Notes: generated by a model from the sequence alone, not told the origin. A stretch of 64,000 nucleotides of DNA from Microbacterium nymphoidis (GCF_021044885.1 NZ_JAJNOD010000001.1:682001-746000); one strand, 5' to 3'; numbered from the stretch's first letter, positions 45,561-55,882 are shown. Numbers and translations are program-made.

Positions 45561-46075
45561 GAACGGTTTCCTCTCACCCAGTCGGCGATGCGCTCGACGA
45601 CGGCCTGGATACGCCCCGTCGAGGTGTCGAAGGTCACGTCGGCGACCTCCTCGTAGAGCGGCCGGCGCTCGTCGCGAATGCGCAGCCAGCGTTGCATCGG
45701 GTCCTCACCGGCCAGGAGCGGGCGTCCGCCTCCCGCGATCCGGCCCGCGACGACGCGCGGCTCGACGGTCAGCAGCACGACGTCGTGCTCGCCCAGCAGT
45801 TCTCTCGTCGCGGCGGTGAGGACGGCTCCGCCCCCGAGCGCCACCACGCCACCCCCTGCCACGGCCGCGGCCACGGCGAGGCGTTCGAGTTCCCGGAAGT
45901 GCGCCTCGCCGTGTTCCGCAAAGATGTCGGGGATGGGCCCGTGCTCGCGCGCGATCACGGCATCCGTGTCGGTGAACGTGCGCTCCAGCACCTTCGCCAG
46001 CTTCTTGCCGATGCTGGATTTCCCGGCCCCCATCGGGCCGACCAGCACGACGGCGCGGGGCGTCGGCTCAGACAC
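45557..46075 (-). CDS. aroK: Shikimate kinase
   Basis: This 172-residue P-loop kinase phosphorylates shikimate. The Walker A loop is [16 protein letters not shown], with [11 protein letters not shown] binding Mg/shikimate and [10 protein letters not shown] the substrate loop. Its start overlaps aroC by eight bases. Confidence 0.96.
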   Translation of the reverse strand: MSEPTPRAVVLVGPMGAGKSSIGKKLAKVLERTFTDTDAVIAREHGPIPDIFAEHGEAHFRELERLAVAAAVAGGGVVALGGGAVLTAATRELLGEHDVVLLTVEPRVVAGRIAGGGRPLLAGEDPMQRWLRIRDERRPLYEEVADVTFDTSTGRIQAVVERIADWVRGNRS

Positions 46076-47288
46076 CGCCGGCCAGCGACGGGTCGCTGAC
46101 GCCCGCGGTACGAAGGTTCTCCGGGACGGCGGCGAGGTAGCTGTCCAGATTGCGGCGGGTCTCCGCCACCGAGTCTCCGCCGAACTTCTCGAGGATCACG
46201 TCCACCAGAGTGATCGCGACCATGGCCTCGGCGACGACTCCTGCCGCCGGCACCGCGGAGATGTCCGAGCGCTGGTGGTGGGCCGAGGACTCCTCACCCG
46301 TGGTCACGTCGATGGTGTGCAAAGCGTGCGGCACCGTGGCGATGGGCTTCATGCCTGCCGTCACTCGAAGAACGGTGCCGGTCGACATGCCGCCTTCGAC
46401 CCCACCGGCCTTGTCGGAGCTCCGGGTGATGCCGTCGGGCGCAGCGTACAGCTCGTCGTGAGCGGCTGAACCACGGCGGGTCGTGGTGACGAACCCGTCA
46501 CCGATCTCCACCGCCTTGATCGCCTGGATGCTCATCACCGCCTGTGCCAGCTTCGCATCGAGCCGGCGGTCCCACTGGACGTGCGAGCCCAGGCCCGGCG
46601 GCAGACCGTAGGCGAGCACTTCGACGGTGCCGCCGACCGTGTCGCCCTTCTTCTTGGCGTCGTCGACCTCAGCCACCATCCGCTCGGAGGTCGCGGCATC
46701 GAAGCACCGCAACGGGTCCGCGTCGAGGGCGGCGACATCGTCCGGCGTCGGCAGGGCGGCCCCTTCGGGTACGCGGACCGGCCCCATGGACAGCGTGTGA
46801 CTCACGAGACGGATGCCGAGATCGGACAGGAAGGACTTCGCGATCGCGCCGAGGGCCACCCGGGCAGCCGTCTCGCGTGCGCTCGCGCGCTCCAGGATGG
46901 GACGCGCCTCGTCGAAGCCGTACTTCTGCATGCCCACCAGGTCCGCGTGTCCCGGACGCGGACGGGTGAGCGCGGCGCCGCGGCCCCGTGACATCTCGGT
47001 GAGCTCCACCGGCTCAGGGCTCATGACCTCGGTCCACTTCGGCCATTCGGTGTTGCCGATGCGCACGGCGATGGGGCTGCCCAGCGAATAGCCGTGACGA
47101 ACACCACCGGACAGGTGCAACTCGTCCGCCTCGAACTTCATGCGCGAACCGCGGCCGTAGCCGAGCTTGCGGCGAGCGAGGTCGCCGCGGATGTCGTCCA
47201 GATCGATGCGGACGCCCGCGGGCAGGCCCTCCATCATGGCGACGAGTTCAGGACCGTGGGATTCACCGGCGGTGAGGACGCGAAGCAT
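46068..47288 (-). CDS. aroC: Chorismate synthase
   Basis: This 406-residue reduced-FMN-dependent enzyme makes chorismate. [20 protein letters not shown] begins the protein, [17 protein letters not shown] is the FMN/EPSP signature, and [14 protein letters not shown] and [18 protein letters not shown] are present. It follows aroE by four bases. Confidence 0.97.
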   Translation of the reverse strand: MLRVLTAGESHGPELVAMMEGLPAGVRIDLDDIRGDLARRKLGYGRGSRMKFEADELHLSGGVRHGYSLGSPIAVRIGNTEWPKWTEVMSPEPVELTEMSRGRGAALTRPRPGHADLVGMQKYGFDEARPILERASARETAARVALGAIAKSFLSDLGIRLVSHTLSMGPVRVPEGAALPTPDDVAALDADPLRCFDAATSERMVAEVDDAKKKGDTVGGTVEVLAYGLPPGLGSHVQWDRRLDAKLAQAVMSIQAIKAVEIGDGFVTTTRRGSAAHDELYAAPDGITRSSDKAGGVEGGMSTGTVLRVTAGMKPIATVPHALHTIDVTTGEESSAHHQRSDISAVPAAGVVAEAMVAITLVDVILEKFGGDSVAETRRNLDSYLAAVPENLRTAGVSDPSLAGGV

Positions 47289-47292
47289 TCCC

Positions 47293-48123
47293 CTAGTCTC
47301 CCATGAGCGCCGAGCGCATCGCGTCCAAGATGACGCTCTCCGACTCCAGTGGCTCGGCCACCTGACCGGTGACGAAGATCCGTACCTGCAGCAGCGCCTG
47401 ATGCAGCAGCATCTGCACCCCGGACGCGGCGGGGAGCCCCAACGTCATCCAGGCCTCCCCCAGCTGCGTGGGCCACGGGGCATACACGGCGTCGACGAGC
47501 GCACCACCGTGCTGGGCGAGCAGGCCGGCGATCGTATCGTCGATGTGCGTGCCTCCCGGCAGCGTGGCGATGGTCGCGTCCACGTCGCCGAGGCCGGCGT
47601 GGGCGTCGAGCGGGCGCACGGAAACCGACAGGCCCATGTCCGCGGCCAGATCCACAAGCGGAGCCGCCTTCTGGGGGCGTCGGGCGACGATCTCCAGCTC
47701 CCGCGCGCCGGCCTCGGCCAGCGCGATCACGGCCGACACCGCAGTGGCACCGGCCCCGATGATGCGGGCCCGCTCAGGCGCCTCGACGCCGTTCTCGCGC
47801 AGCGCTCCGATGAAGCCGCCGATGTCCGTGTTGAAGGCGGCCGGCTCATCACCGGTGAGCAGCAGGGTGTTGGCGACGCCGGTGCGCATGGCTCGGGCGT
47901 CCCGCGATCCCGCGGTCCGCCACGCCGACTCCTTAAGCGGCATCGTGAGCGACAGACCGCGCAGCTCCCGGCGCGCCGTCACGAGCTCCCGGTCGAAGCT
48001 CACCTCATTCACCTGTCGACGGCCGTACTCCCAGTCCAGGCCCAGCGCCCGATATGCGGCAAGGTGCAACTGGGGAGACCTGCTGTGGGCGATGGGGTCA
48101 CCCCAGACTTCGAGGCGCTGCAT
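47293..48123 (-). CDS. aroE: Shikimate dehydrogenase
   Basis: This 276-residue NADPH enzyme reduces dehydroshikimate. Substrate motifs are [19 protein letters not shown] and SLTMPLKES with the catalytic Lys, and the nucleotide fold has [16 protein letters not shown]. The ATG at 48123 matches the family start and overlaps the mltG stop as TGATG; the longer open frame lies inside mltG. Confidence 0.94.
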   Translation of the reverse strand: MQRLEVWGDPIAHSRSPQLHLAAYRALGLDWEYGRRQVNEVSFDRELVTARRELRGLSLTMPLKESAWRTAGSRDARAMRTGVANTLLLTGDEPAAFNTDIGGFIGALRENGVEAPERARIIGAGATAVSAVIALAEAGARELEIVARRPQKAAPLVDLAADMGLSVSVRPLDAHAGLGDVDATIATLPGGTHIDDTIAGLLAQHGGALVDAVYAPWPTQLGEAWMTLGLPAASGVQMLLHQALLQVRIFVTGQVAEPLESESVILDAMRSALMGD

Positions 48124-49634
48124 CAGTAGCACCCGCTGTCGGGGTTCTCCTCGCACCACTGGTGCCACTTCTCCTCGTTCGCCTGCTGTTCGGCGTACGT
48201 CGTGGCGAACAGGGTCTCGCCGGTGTCGAGGTTCACGGTCACGAAGTAGAACCACGGCCCCTCGGCCGGGTTCAGCGCTGCCGCGATGGCCGCATCGCCG
48301 GGGCTGGAGATCGGACCCGCTGGCAGGCCCGGGTGCAGGTAGGTGTTGTAGGGGTTGTCGTTCTCACGATCCGCATCGCTCGTGGACACCACCCCAAGGG
48401 TCAGCTTCCCGACGCCGTACTGCACAGTCGAGTCCATCTGCAGCAGTCCATGCGTCTCGGTGTTCGACGGCTCGAGGCGGTTGTAGATGACGCGCGCGAC
48501 CTTGGGGAAGTCGTCCGTGCGGCCCTCTCGCTGCACGATCGACGCGATCGTCAGGATTTCCTGGCGCTTCTCCGCCGGCACGCCAGCCTCGTCGAGGGCC
48601 TGGACCATGCGGTTCACGAGGGTCTGGATGGCGTCGTGCGCCGAGGTGCCCGGCTCCAGCGTGTACGTCGCCGGGAACAGCCACCCCTCCAGCGACGCGG
48701 CGGACACGCCGAACTGCGAGGGGTCGGCCGCGGCCGCCTTGACCTCATCCACGCTGATCTCCAGGACGCTCGCCAGCTCCTCGTAGATCAGTGCGGTGGG
48801 CTCACCCTCGCGGATCAGCAGCGTGTTCTCCCGCTTGTTCTCCGGGTTGATCAAAGCCTCGTAGGCGGCCTGGGACGTCATGTGGCTCTTCAGCTCGTAC
48901 AGCCCCGGGTAGAACTCCTCCGGGTTCGACAGGCCGCGCACGTAGTCGTAGAACGCCCCGCTCGTCTTCGTGACGCCCGCGTTGTACAGCGTGCTGGAGA
49001 TGTCCAGGCCCGTCTCTCCCGCGCCGATGCTGATCATCACGGGCTCGCCCTCGGTTCCGGCCTCGAAGTCCGCGGGCTCGCTCATGCCGAGCGCATCGCG
49101 GATCTGATCGCCGAACACGTTGTACACGGTCACGCCCGCCGCGATGATGCCTCCCAGTACGACGAGCATCACGATGAGGCCCACGAGACAGCCGCGGCGG
49201 CGCTTGCGACGCTTCTGCTTCACATCCGCGGCCGGAACGGGCTCCGCCGCGAACAGGTCTGCCATGTCGGTGAGGCCGTCCCGCGTATCCGCAGTCCCGG
49301 CAGCAGCGCGCCGTGTCGGCTGTGTCGATGCCTCGGGCTGTGCCGACGCCTCGGGCTGTGCCGATACCCCGGGCTGTGCCTGTGCCCCGGGCTGTGCCTG
49401 TGCCCCGGGCTGTGCCGGTGTCCCAGGCTGGACCCCGGGCTGTGCCGCGGGCGCGCCGGACTGCGGGTCTGCAGGAGCAGCCGCATCGCCAGCGGAGGGG
49501 CCGGACGTCATCGGCACCGGCGCTTCGCCCGCGGGCTGGCCCTCCGATCCGCTCTGCGATCGGGCCGCGGCAGCGCGCGCCTCACGACGCGACATCGGGG
49601 CGGACTCGGGCTCGTGGCCAGCCGGATCGGTCAC
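48123..49634 (-). CDS. mltG: Endolytic murein transglycosylase MltG (YceG-like)
   Basis: This 503-residue membrane protein cleaves nascent glycan strands. A cytoplasmic region of about 148 residues contains six-residue repeats of the AQPGAQ/AQPEAS type at 64-106. A basic KQKRRKRRRG patch, one membrane helix (149-170), a LysM-like part and the YceG catalytic domain follow. The catalytic Glu is in ASIVQREGRTDDFPKVARV, with LQMDSTVQYGVG further on. The Pro/Gln/Ala-rich cytoplasmic region is unusually long. The GTG start overlaps the ruvX stop by four bases. Confidence 0.93.
   Translation of the reverse strand: MTDPAGHEPESAPMSRREARAAAARSQSGSEGQPAGEAPVPMTSGPSAGDAAAPADPQSGAPAAQPGVQPGTPAQPGAQAQPGAQAQPGVSAQPEASAQPEASTQPTRRAAAGTADTRDGLTDMADLFAAEPVPAADVKQKRRKRRRGCLVGLIVMLVVLGGIIAAGVTVYNVFGDQIRDALGMSEPADFEAGTEGEPVMISIGAGETGLDISSTLYNAGVTKTSGAFYDYVRGLSNPEEFYPGLYELKSHMTSQAAYEALINPENKRENTLLIREGEPTALIYEELASVLEISVDEVKAAAADPSQFGVSAASLEGWLFPATYTLEPGTSAHDAIQTLVNRMVQALDEAGVPAEKRQEILTIASIVQREGRTDDFPKVARVIYNRLEPSNTETHGLLQMDSTVQYGVGKLTLGVVSTSDADRENDNPYNTYLHPGLPAGPISSPGDAAIAAALNPAEGPWFYFVTVNLDTGETLFATTYAEQQANEEKWHQWCEENPDSGCY
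49317..49445 (-). repeat. 18-bp coding repeats in mltG
   Basis: Several imperfect 18-bp units encode (A/T)QP(G/E)A(Q/S) hexapeptides in the cytoplasmic linker of MltG. Two adjacent units are identical at the DNA level in the GCCCGGGGCACAG region, suggesting recent slippage. Confidence 0.8.
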
Positions 49635-50101
49635 ACAGACTCCTGGGGACGGGGTACAGGGAAGCCGGGAAGAGTGCCGGAGCGCTTCTCGGTGTCGATC
49701 GCCTGCTGCAGCAGCACGACGGCGGCGACCTGGTCAACGATGCCACGGGTGTCACGTTGCTTGCGACCCGAACTGCGCAATTGGCTGTGCGCGGTCACCG
49801 TGGTGAGACGCTCGTCGATAAGACGCACCGGTGTCTCACCGGCGGCCAGCGCGGTCGCGAACTCCCGTGAATCCGCGGTGGAGGGGGTGTCCTCCCCGCG
49901 AAGGTTCAAGGGGAGCCCGACGACGATCTCGATCGCGGCCAGTTCGTCGGCGATGGCCAGAACACGCGACACGCTGTGCTCGTCGCGAGGAACGGTCTCC
50001 ACCGGGGTGGCCAGCATGCCGTCTGGGTCGCAGCGCGCGACGCCGACGCGGGCCTTGCCCACGTCGACGCCCACGCGTACGCCGCGTCGGAAGCCGGTCA
50101 T
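49631..50101 (-). CDS. ruvX: RuvX/YqgF Holliday-junction resolvase-like protein
   Basis: This 156-residue RNase H-fold nuclease starts GVRVGVDVGKARVGVAR with the catalytic Asp, carries VVGLPLNLRGEDTPS and ends with VRLIDERLTTVTAHSQLR and the acidic KQRDTRGIVDQVAAVVLLQ. YqgF proteins act in pre-16S rRNA 5' processing or recombination. It overlaps alaS and mltG by four bases. Confidence 0.93.
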   Translation of the reverse strand: MTGFRRGVRVGVDVGKARVGVARCDPDGMLATPVETVPRDEHSVSRVLAIADELAAIEIVVGLPLNLRGEDTPSTADSREFATALAAGETPVRLIDERLTTVTAHSQLRSSGRKQRDTRGIVDQVAAVVLLQQAIDTEKRSGTLPGFPVPRPQESV

Positions 50102-52758
50102 GCCCGCCCGAGCTGGTCGCGGATGCCCTGGAGCGCGGACGGCAGTGCCGAAGCGTCGGTGCCGCCACCCTGTGCGAGGTCATCACGCCCGCCGCCGCCA
50201 CCACCGAGTACACCGGCAGCCGCCTTCGCGAGGATGCCTGCGCGAGCGCCGGCGTCGCGTGCGGCCTGGTTGGTACCCACGATGACGACGGGGCGATCAC
50301 CCGCGATGCCGCCGAGCGCGACGACCGCCGGGGCGGCACCCAGACGCTCGCGCACGCTGTTCACGAGCGCACGCACATCGTCCGCCGAGCCGACCGCACC
50401 GACATCGGCGGTCACCACGCGATACGATCCCACCGTCGTCGCCGTCTCCGCCAGCGCCGGAACACGGTCGGCGAGAGCGCGAGCTTCGAAGGCCGCGATC
50501 TTCTTCTCGGCGGCCTTCAGCCCCGCAGACAGCTCGGCGACCCGGGTGAGAACCTGATCGCGGGGCGCCTTCAGCGTGCTGGTGAGCTCAGCCACGAGAG
50601 CGCGCTCAGCCGTGAGCTCGCGGAAGGCATCCCGCCCGACGAGAGCCTCGACGCGACGGTTGGAAGCACCGACCGAGGACTCGCCGATGAGGCTGACCAG
50701 CCCGATCTCGGCACTGTTGGACACGTGAGTACCGGCACAGAGTTCGCGAGACCACGGACCGCCGATGTCGACCATCCGCACCTCGGAGCCGTACTTCTCG
50801 CCGAACAGCGCCATCGCACCGGCAGCCTTGGCCTCGTCCAGCGACATGATGCGCGTGGTGACTTCCAGCCCGTCGCTGATCGCGTTGTTCGTGATCTCCT
50901 CGATCTCCGTCTTCGTCTCGGCGGAGAGGGCCTGACTCCACGAGAAGTCGAAGCGCATGTAGCCGGCACGGTTGAGCGAGCCGGACTGCGTGGCCGACTT
51001 GCCGAGGGTGTCGCGCAGCGCAGCGTGCACGAGGTGGGTGGCCGAGTGCGCCTGTCGCGCGGCACGACGATTCAGCGCGTCCACGACCGAGGTGGCGGGG
51101 GCGTCCACCGACACCTCGCCGCTGACGACCTCCACCGTGTGACTGATCAGACCGGGAACCGGCTTCTGCACGTCCAGGACGTCCAGCTCATAGCCGGGGC
51201 CGACGATGGTGCCCTTGTCGGCGACCTGTCCGCCCGACTCGGCGTAGAGCGCGGTCTCTGCGAGGATCACTTCGGCGATCTGGCCGGCCGAGGCGCGGTC
51301 GACGCTCTGCCCGTCCACGAGGATGCCCAGCACCCGCGAGCCCGTCTCCATCTCGGTGTAGCCCGTGAAGACGGTCTCGCCCTGGGCGCGGTACTCCCGG
51401 TACACCGACACGTCGGCGATGGCACGCTTGCGTGACTTCGCGTCCGCCTTGGCGCGGGCGCGCTGCTCCTGCATGAGCGTGTCGAAGGCGCCGCGGTCCA
51501 CGGTGAGGCCCGCCTCCTCCGCGATCTCCAGCGTGAGGTCGATCGGGAACCCGTAGGTGTCGTGCAACAGGAAGGCTTCGTCGCCCGCGATAGCGGACTT
51601 TCCGGCGTTCTTGGTCTCGGCGACGGCCTCGTCGAGGATGGCGGAGCCCGCAGCCAGCGTGCGCAGGAAGGTCTCCTCCTCCGCGTAGGCGTACGTCGAG
51701 ATGCGCTCCCAGTCGCTCTCCAGCACCGGGTACCCGGCCTTCATTGCATCCCGCGAAACCGGGAACAGCTCCGGGAAGGTGGGGCCGTCCACGCCGAGAA
51801 GGCGCATCGAGCGGATCGTGCGGCGCATGAGGCGGCGAAGGATGTATCCGCGGCCCTCGTTGGACGGCGTGACGCCGTCGGAGAGCAGCATCAAAGCGGA
51901 GCGCACGTGGTCGGCCACCACACGGAAGCGGACATCGTCCTCGTGCGAGGCGCCGTACGCGCGGCCGCTCAGCGCGACCGCCTTGTCGAGCACGGGACGA
52001 ACCTGATCGGTCTCGTACATGTTCTCGACGCCCTGCTTGATGAAGGCGACACGCTCCAGGCCCATGCCGGTGTCGATGTTCTTGTGCGGCAGCTCGCCCA
52101 CGATGTCGAAGTCGACCTTGGAGCGGACATTGGCGATGAGGTCCTGCATGAACACGAGGTTCCAGATCTCCAGGTACCGCGTGTCGTCCACGAGCGGACC
52201 GCCCTCGGGGCCATATGCGGGACCGCGATCGTAGTAGATCTCCGAGCACGGACCACCGGGGCCGGGCTGACCGGTGTGCCAGTAGTTGTCCTCCTTGCCC
52301 ATGCGCTGGATGCGCTCTGGCGGGAGTCCCGCGATGCTCTGCCAGAGCTCAGCGGCCTCGTCATCGGTCTCGAACACGGTCACCCACAGCGAGTCCGGGG
52401 CGAAGCCCAGACCGCCGTCTTCCTCGGCGGAGGTGAGCAGCTCCCACGCGAAGCGGATCGCGCCCTCCTTGAAGTAGTCGCCGAAGGACCAGTTGCCGAG
52501 CATCTGGAAGAACGTGCCGTGGCGCGCGGTCTTGCCGACCTCCTCGATGTCGTTCGTGCGGATGCACTTCTGCACGTCGGCCGCGCGCGGGTACGGCGCC
52601 GGAACCACTCCGGTCAGATACGGGATGAACGGCACCATGCCCGCGATCGTGAACAGGATCGAGGGGTCGTCGCTCACCAGGGAGGCCGACGGAACGATGG
52701 TGTGGTTCTGACGCTCGAAGTAGTCGAGGTAGCGCTGGGCGATCTCAGCGGTCTTCAT
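50098..52758 (-). CDS. alaS: Alanyl-tRNA synthetase
   Basis: This 886-residue class II synthetase has the N-terminal catalytic domain (MKTAEIAQRYLDYFERQNH, SILFTIAGMVPF), an editing domain with HSATHLVHAAL and the zinc Cys in ELCAGTHVSNSAEIGLV, and a C-terminal DHHA1 domain rich in Gly (VLGGGGGGRDD). It heads the alaS-ruvX-mltG-aro run, an order conserved in actinobacteria. Confidence 0.97.
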   Translation of the reverse strand: MKTAEIAQRYLDYFERQNHTIVPSASLVSDDPSILFTIAGMVPFIPYLTGVVPAPYPRAADVQKCIRTNDIEEVGKTARHGTFFQMLGNWSFGDYFKEGAIRFAWELLTSAEEDGGLGFAPDSLWVTVFETDDEAAELWQSIAGLPPERIQRMGKEDNYWHTGQPGPGGPCSEIYYDRGPAYGPEGGPLVDDTRYLEIWNLVFMQDLIANVRSKVDFDIVGELPHKNIDTGMGLERVAFIKQGVENMYETDQVRPVLDKAVALSGRAYGASHEDDVRFRVVADHVRSALMLLSDGVTPSNEGRGYILRRLMRRTIRSMRLLGVDGPTFPELFPVSRDAMKAGYPVLESDWERISTYAYAEEETFLRTLAAGSAILDEAVAETKNAGKSAIAGDEAFLLHDTYGFPIDLTLEIAEEAGLTVDRGAFDTLMQEQRARAKADAKSRKRAIADVSVYREYRAQGETVFTGYTEMETGSRVLGILVDGQSVDRASAGQIAEVILAETALYAESGGQVADKGTIVGPGYELDVLDVQKPVPGLISHTVEVVSGEVSVDAPATSVVDALNRRAARQAHSATHLVHAALRDTLGKSATQSGSLNRAGYMRFDFSWSQALSAETKTEIEEITNNAISDGLEVTTRIMSLDEAKAAGAMALFGEKYGSEVRMVDIGGPWSRELCAGTHVSNSAEIGLVSLIGESSVGASNRRVEALVGRDAFRELTAERALVAELTSTLKAPRDQVLTRVAELSAGLKAAEKKIAAFEARALADRVPALAETATTVGSYRVVTADVGAVGSADDVRALVNSVRERLGAAPAVVALGGIAGDRPVVIVGTNQAARDAGARAGILAKAAAGVLGGGGGGRDDLAQGGGTDASALPSALQGIRDQLGRA

Positions 52759-52816
52759 GGAAAAGGGCTCGTCCTTTAGTTCTTCAGTGGGAATGTCTGC
52801 ATCGGCCGGAGCCGGC

Positions 52817-53023
52817 TCAGTCCGCGTTGCGCTTGGCCTCGTCGACGATGGCCACGAGCTCCGCCTCCTGCTCGCGGTACGCCTCGCTCATGCGCTCCGT
52901 GAACTCGGTGATCCGGGCATCCAGCTCGGCGAGCGCCTCACGCCCGCGGGGATCCTTGTTGACGAAGTGCGCGGCGACGAAGCCCGCCGCGATTCCGACC
53001 AGGAACCAGAGCAGCTTCTTCAT
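52817..53023 (-). CDS. Small membrane-anchored protein between rpsD and alaS
   Basis: This 68-residue protein has an N-terminal membrane helix (LLWFLVGIAAGFVAAHFV, about 3-21) then an acidic, helix-prone tail (about 25-68) with heptad-like spacing that could form a coiled coil. Short proteins of this kind are common between rpsD and alaS in Microbacteriaceae; the function is unknown. The ATG at 53023 has GGCGAATC upstream, a weak ribosome site. Confidence 0.7.
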   Translation of the reverse strand: MKKLLWFLVGIAAGFVAAHFVNKDPRGREALAELDARITEFTERMSEAYREQEAELVAIVDEAKRNAD

Positions 53024-53120
53024 GATTCGCCTTTCGATGTGTTCGTCCGTGCACGATGGCACGAGGAGCGGGTGACCCGCGGCATCCCTCCATCGTAGAC
53101 GGCGATGGGGCCACGGACGA

Positions 53121-53154
53121 CGAAGGGGCGCCGGGATATCCCGACGCCCCTTCG
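53121..53154 (-). terminator. Terminator after rpsD
   Basis: A 10-bp stem CGAAGGGGCG/CGCCCCTTCG encloses a smaller palindrome GGGATATCCC. It begins 12 bases past the rpsD stop. Confidence 0.7.
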
Positions 53155-53166
53155 AAGGTGCTGTGA

Positions 53167-53796
53167 TCAGCGAGCTGCGTAGTACTCGACGACGAGCTGG
53201 ACTTCACAGGTCACGGGAACCTCGGCACGCTTCGGGCGACGCTCGAGCTTCGCCTGCAGCTTGTCGAGCTCCACCGAGAGGTAGCCCGGAACCGGGGGCA
53301 GGACGTCGGCGTGACCGCCGGCGGCTGCGACCTGGAACGGCTCGAGGCCCTCGCTCTTGGCCTTGACGTGAATCGTCTGACCCGGCTTCACGCGGAAGGA
53401 CGGGCGGTCGACGAGCTTGCCGTCGACGAGGATGTGACGGTGCACGACAAGCTGGCGGGCCTGTGCGGTCGTGCGGGCGAAACCGGCACGGAGCACGAGC
53501 GCGTCCAGACGGACCTCGAGGAGCTCGACCAGGTTCTCACCGGTCAGGCCCTCGATGCGGCGAGCCTCGTTGAAGGCGATGCGAAGCTGCTTCTCGCGGA
53601 TGCCGTACTGGGCACGCAGACGCTGCTTCTCGCGCAGACGGACGGCGTAGTCGCTGTCAGCCTTGCGCTTGGTGCGGCCGTGCTCACCGGGAGCGTAGGG
53701 ACGCTTCTCGAGGATACGGGCGGCCTTCGGGGTGAGGGCGATGCCGAGCGAGCGCGACAGGCGCGCCTTGCTACGGGTACGGGACTTCGTCGACAC
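53167..53796 (-). CDS. rpsD: 30S ribosomal protein S4
   Basis: This 209-residue primary rRNA-binding protein is the long actinobacterial form without zinc cysteines. RSKARLSRSLGIALTPKAAR starts it, KQRLRAQYGIREKQLRIAF follows, and the S4 RNA-binding domain covers ARQLVVHRHILVDGKLVDRP. The start is GTG with AAAGGAGA upstream. It is monocistronic with its own promoter and terminator. Confidence 0.96.
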   Translation of the reverse strand: MSTKSRTRSKARLSRSLGIALTPKAARILEKRPYAPGEHGRTKRKADSDYAVRLREKQRLRAQYGIREKQLRIAFNEARRIEGLTGENLVELLEVRLDALVLRAGFARTTAQARQLVVHRHILVDGKLVDRPSFRVKPGQTIHVKAKSEGLEPFQVAAAGGHADVLPPVPGYLSVELDKLQAKLERRPKRAEVPVTCEVQLVVEYYAAR

Positions 53797-53819
53797 GAAG
53801 TCTCCTTTCCTGGGACGTG

Positions 53820-53836
53820 GTCGTGACGTTCACGAC
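53820..53836 (-). promoter_or_regulatory. Hairpin in the rpsD leader
   Basis: GTCGTGA-ACG-TCACGAC, a 7-bp stem, lies 23 bases before the rpsD start in a leader of about 140 bases. S4 represses its own operon in several bacteria, so a regulatory role is possible but not shown. Confidence 0.25.
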
Positions 53837-53943
53837 TCACGGACGTATCTCCACTCCCTCGCCCGCCTGGTGCGCACGCCGGGGCGCGCCATACGGTGAT
53901 GCAGAGGAAGGGGATGCCCGATATCGGTAGATCGAGCCGATCG

Positions 53944-53949
53944 ATTCTA
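53944..53949 (-). promoter_or_regulatory. Putative -10 box of rpsD
   Basis: TAGAAT on the minus strand within the rarA-rpsD gap, predicting a start near 53937 and a long leader. Confidence 0.45.
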
Positions 53950-53988
53950 CCAGATCGAGAACGCCTGCTACGGCGTCGGCAGGGGCCG

Positions 53989-55308
53989 TCATCCCTCGAG
54001 GATGCGCCGGATGCGCTCGAGACGCGCCTGCACATCCCGCTCCGCGCCGAGGGCTTTCGGGTTGTAGTAGCGCTTCCCCACGAGTTCGTCGGGAAGGTAC
54101 TGCTGGGCGGCCACCCCCACCTCGGTGTCGTGCGGATACACGTAGCCCTTGCCGTGTCCGAGACGCTTCGCACCGGCATAGTGCGCATCGCGCAGATGCA
54201 GGGGCACGCGCCCGAAACCGCCCCCGCGCACATCGGCGATGGCCGCGTCGATCGCCGTGTACGCGGCGTTTGATTTCGCGGTGGTGGCGAGGTAGATGGT
54301 TGCCTCCGCGAGCGGGATACGCCCCTCGGGCATGCCGATGAACGCCACGGCATCGGCGGCGGCCACCGCGATCTGCAGTGCCTGCGGATCCGCGAGGCCG
54401 ATGTCCTCGGCGGCGGAGATCACGAGACGACGGGCAATGAAGCGCGGGTCCTCCCCCGCCTCGATCATGCGGGCGAGGTAGTGGATGGCGGCGTCGGGGT
54501 CCGACCCCCGGATCGACTTGATGAAGGCGCTGATCACGTCGTAGTGCTCGTCGCCCTGGCGGTCGTACCGCAGCAGCGCCCGATCCACTGCCTGCGCCAC
54601 CACGTCGGCGGTGACCACGGCCGTGCCGTCTTCTCCCACCTCGGCCACCGTGGCAGCAGCCTCCAGCGCGGTGAGCGCGCGACGGGCATCTCCCGAGGCG
54701 AGGTGTACGAGGGCGGCCACCGCGTCATCCTCGATGCGAACCGCATCCGCCAGACCGCGGGGGTCCGTGACGGCGCGGCGCACGAGGACGGCGAGGTCTT
54801 CGTCGGTCAACTGCTGAAGAGTGAGCAGCAGAGAGCGCGAGAGCAACGGGGAGATGATCGAGAAGGACGGGTTCTCCGTCGTGGCTGCGATCAGGATCAC
54901 CCAGCCGTTCTCGACGCCAGGCAGCAGCGCGTCCTGCTGCGCCTTGGTGAAGCGGTGGATCTCATCCAGGAACAAGATGGTGGTGCGACCGTACAGGTCG
55001 CGCTGGTCCAGCGCCTCCTGCATGACTTCGCGAACGTCCTTCACCCCGGCGGTGATGGCGGAGAGCTCCACGAATCGTCGGCCGGAAGAGCGCGCGATGG
55101 CCTGCGCGAGCGTGGTCTTCCCGGTGCCCGGAGGCCCCCAGAGGATCACGGAGACCGCGCCTGGACTGGCATCCGGGTCGGCCAGCTTCACCAGCGGGGC
55201 GCCCGGGCGCAGGAGATGCTGCTGGCCGGCGACCTCGTCCAGCGAGGTGGGCCGCATCCGCACGGCCAGCGGCGTCTGCCCCTGGTGCAGCGCGGTGGGT
55301 CGGTTCAT
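53989..55308 (-). CDS. rarA: Replication-associated recombination protein A (RarA/MgsA AAA ATPase)
   Basis: This 439-residue AAA+ protein acts at stalled replication forks. Walker A is [17 protein letters not shown], Walker [17 protein letters not shown], sensor 1 AATTENPSF, and the C-terminal tetramerisation part has [20 protein letters not shown] and [11 protein letters not shown]. The family length is normal. It is separated from rpsD by 192 bases and is divergent from the next gene. Confidence 0.95.
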   Translation of the reverse strand: MNRPTALHQGQTPLAVRMRPTSLDEVAGQQHLLRPGAPLVKLADPDASPGAVSVILWGPPGTGKTTLAQAIARSSGRRFVELSAITAGVKDVREVMQEALDQRDLYGRTTILFLDEIHRFTKAQQDALLPGVENGWVILIAATTENPSFSIISPLLSRSLLLTLQQLTDEDLAVLVRRAVTDPRGLADAVRIEDDAVAALVHLASGDARRALTALEAAATVAEVGEDGTAVVTADVVAQAVDRALLRYDRQGDEHYDVISAFIKSIRGSDPDAAIHYLARMIEAGEDPRFIARRLVISAAEDIGLADPQALQIAVAAADAVAFIGMPEGRIPLAEATIYLATTAKSNAAYTAIDAAIADVRGGGFGRVPLHLRDAHYAGAKRLGHGKGYVYPHDTEVGVAAQQYLPDELVGKRYYNPKALGAERDVQARLERIRRILEG

Positions 55309-55390
55309 CCTCCCAGGCTAGTCCGGGTCACCGACACCGGGCCCGGCAGCCGGCGCCGGCCGACCCGTCCCGAGCAGACGCACCGGCGTT

Positions 55391-55420
55391 TTGCCGCCCC
55401 GCCGTGCCACTCAGTAGGCT
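55391..55420 (+). promoter_or_regulatory. Putative promoter of the Pro/Ser/Thr-tailed membrane protein gene
   Basis: TTGCCG (55391-55396), an 18-base spacer and TAGGCT (55415-55420) predict a start near 55427, 39 bases before the GTG. GGAGG lies in the leader. Confidence 0.5.
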
Positions 55421-55465
55421 CATGCCCAGTGCGCCCGCCGGGGCGCCGTCTACAGGAGGTGGCGC

Positions 55466-55882
55466 GTGGCGTCTGGAGGCAAGTCTGCTCGTGAGGAGCG
55501 CGACCGTCAGCGTGCGGCACGGGAGCGCGCTCGCGTCTACGAGGCGCGTGTTCAGGTCCACCAGCAGCGTGCTGCCCGCCGTCGCCGCGACAACATCATC
55601 GCCGGCATCGTCGGCGGCCTGATCGTGCTGGGAGTGTTCGGCTCACAGGCCGCGTACTTCGTCGCCGGCCCGGGCGCACCGGTTCCCACGCCGTCACCGA
55701 CCGCCAGCGTCGCTCCGAGCGGTTCGCCCGCTCCCAGCGGTTCGCCCGCTCCCAGCGGTGAGCCGACACCCGTCGCCAGCCCAGAGGTGAGCGCTTCGCC
55801 GACGACCGCCCCCACGCCGTCCTCGACGCCCGCTCCGTCGACATCACCGAAGCCGACCGCGAGCCCCTCACCGACGAAGTAA
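55466..55882 (+). CDS. Membrane protein with Pro/Ser/Thr-rich extracytoplasmic tail
   Basis: This 138-residue protein has a strongly basic, Arg-rich N-terminus (about 1-42), a membrane helix (about 43-66, IIAGIVGGLIVLGVFGSQAA) and a tail of about 70 residues made almost wholly of Pro, Ser, Thr and Ala, with short SGSPAP repeats. The topology predicts the tail outside the cell, where it may be a cell-wall-spanning stalk or an O-glycosylation target. I do not recognise a family. The GTG start has GGAGG six bases upstream. Confidence 0.65.
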   Translation: MASGGKSAREERDRQRAARERARVYEARVQVHQQRAARRRRDNIIAGIVGGLIVLGVFGSQAAYFVAGPGAPVPTPSPTASVAPSGSPAPSGSPAPSGEPTPVASPEVSASPTTAPTPSSTPAPSTSPKPTASPSPTK

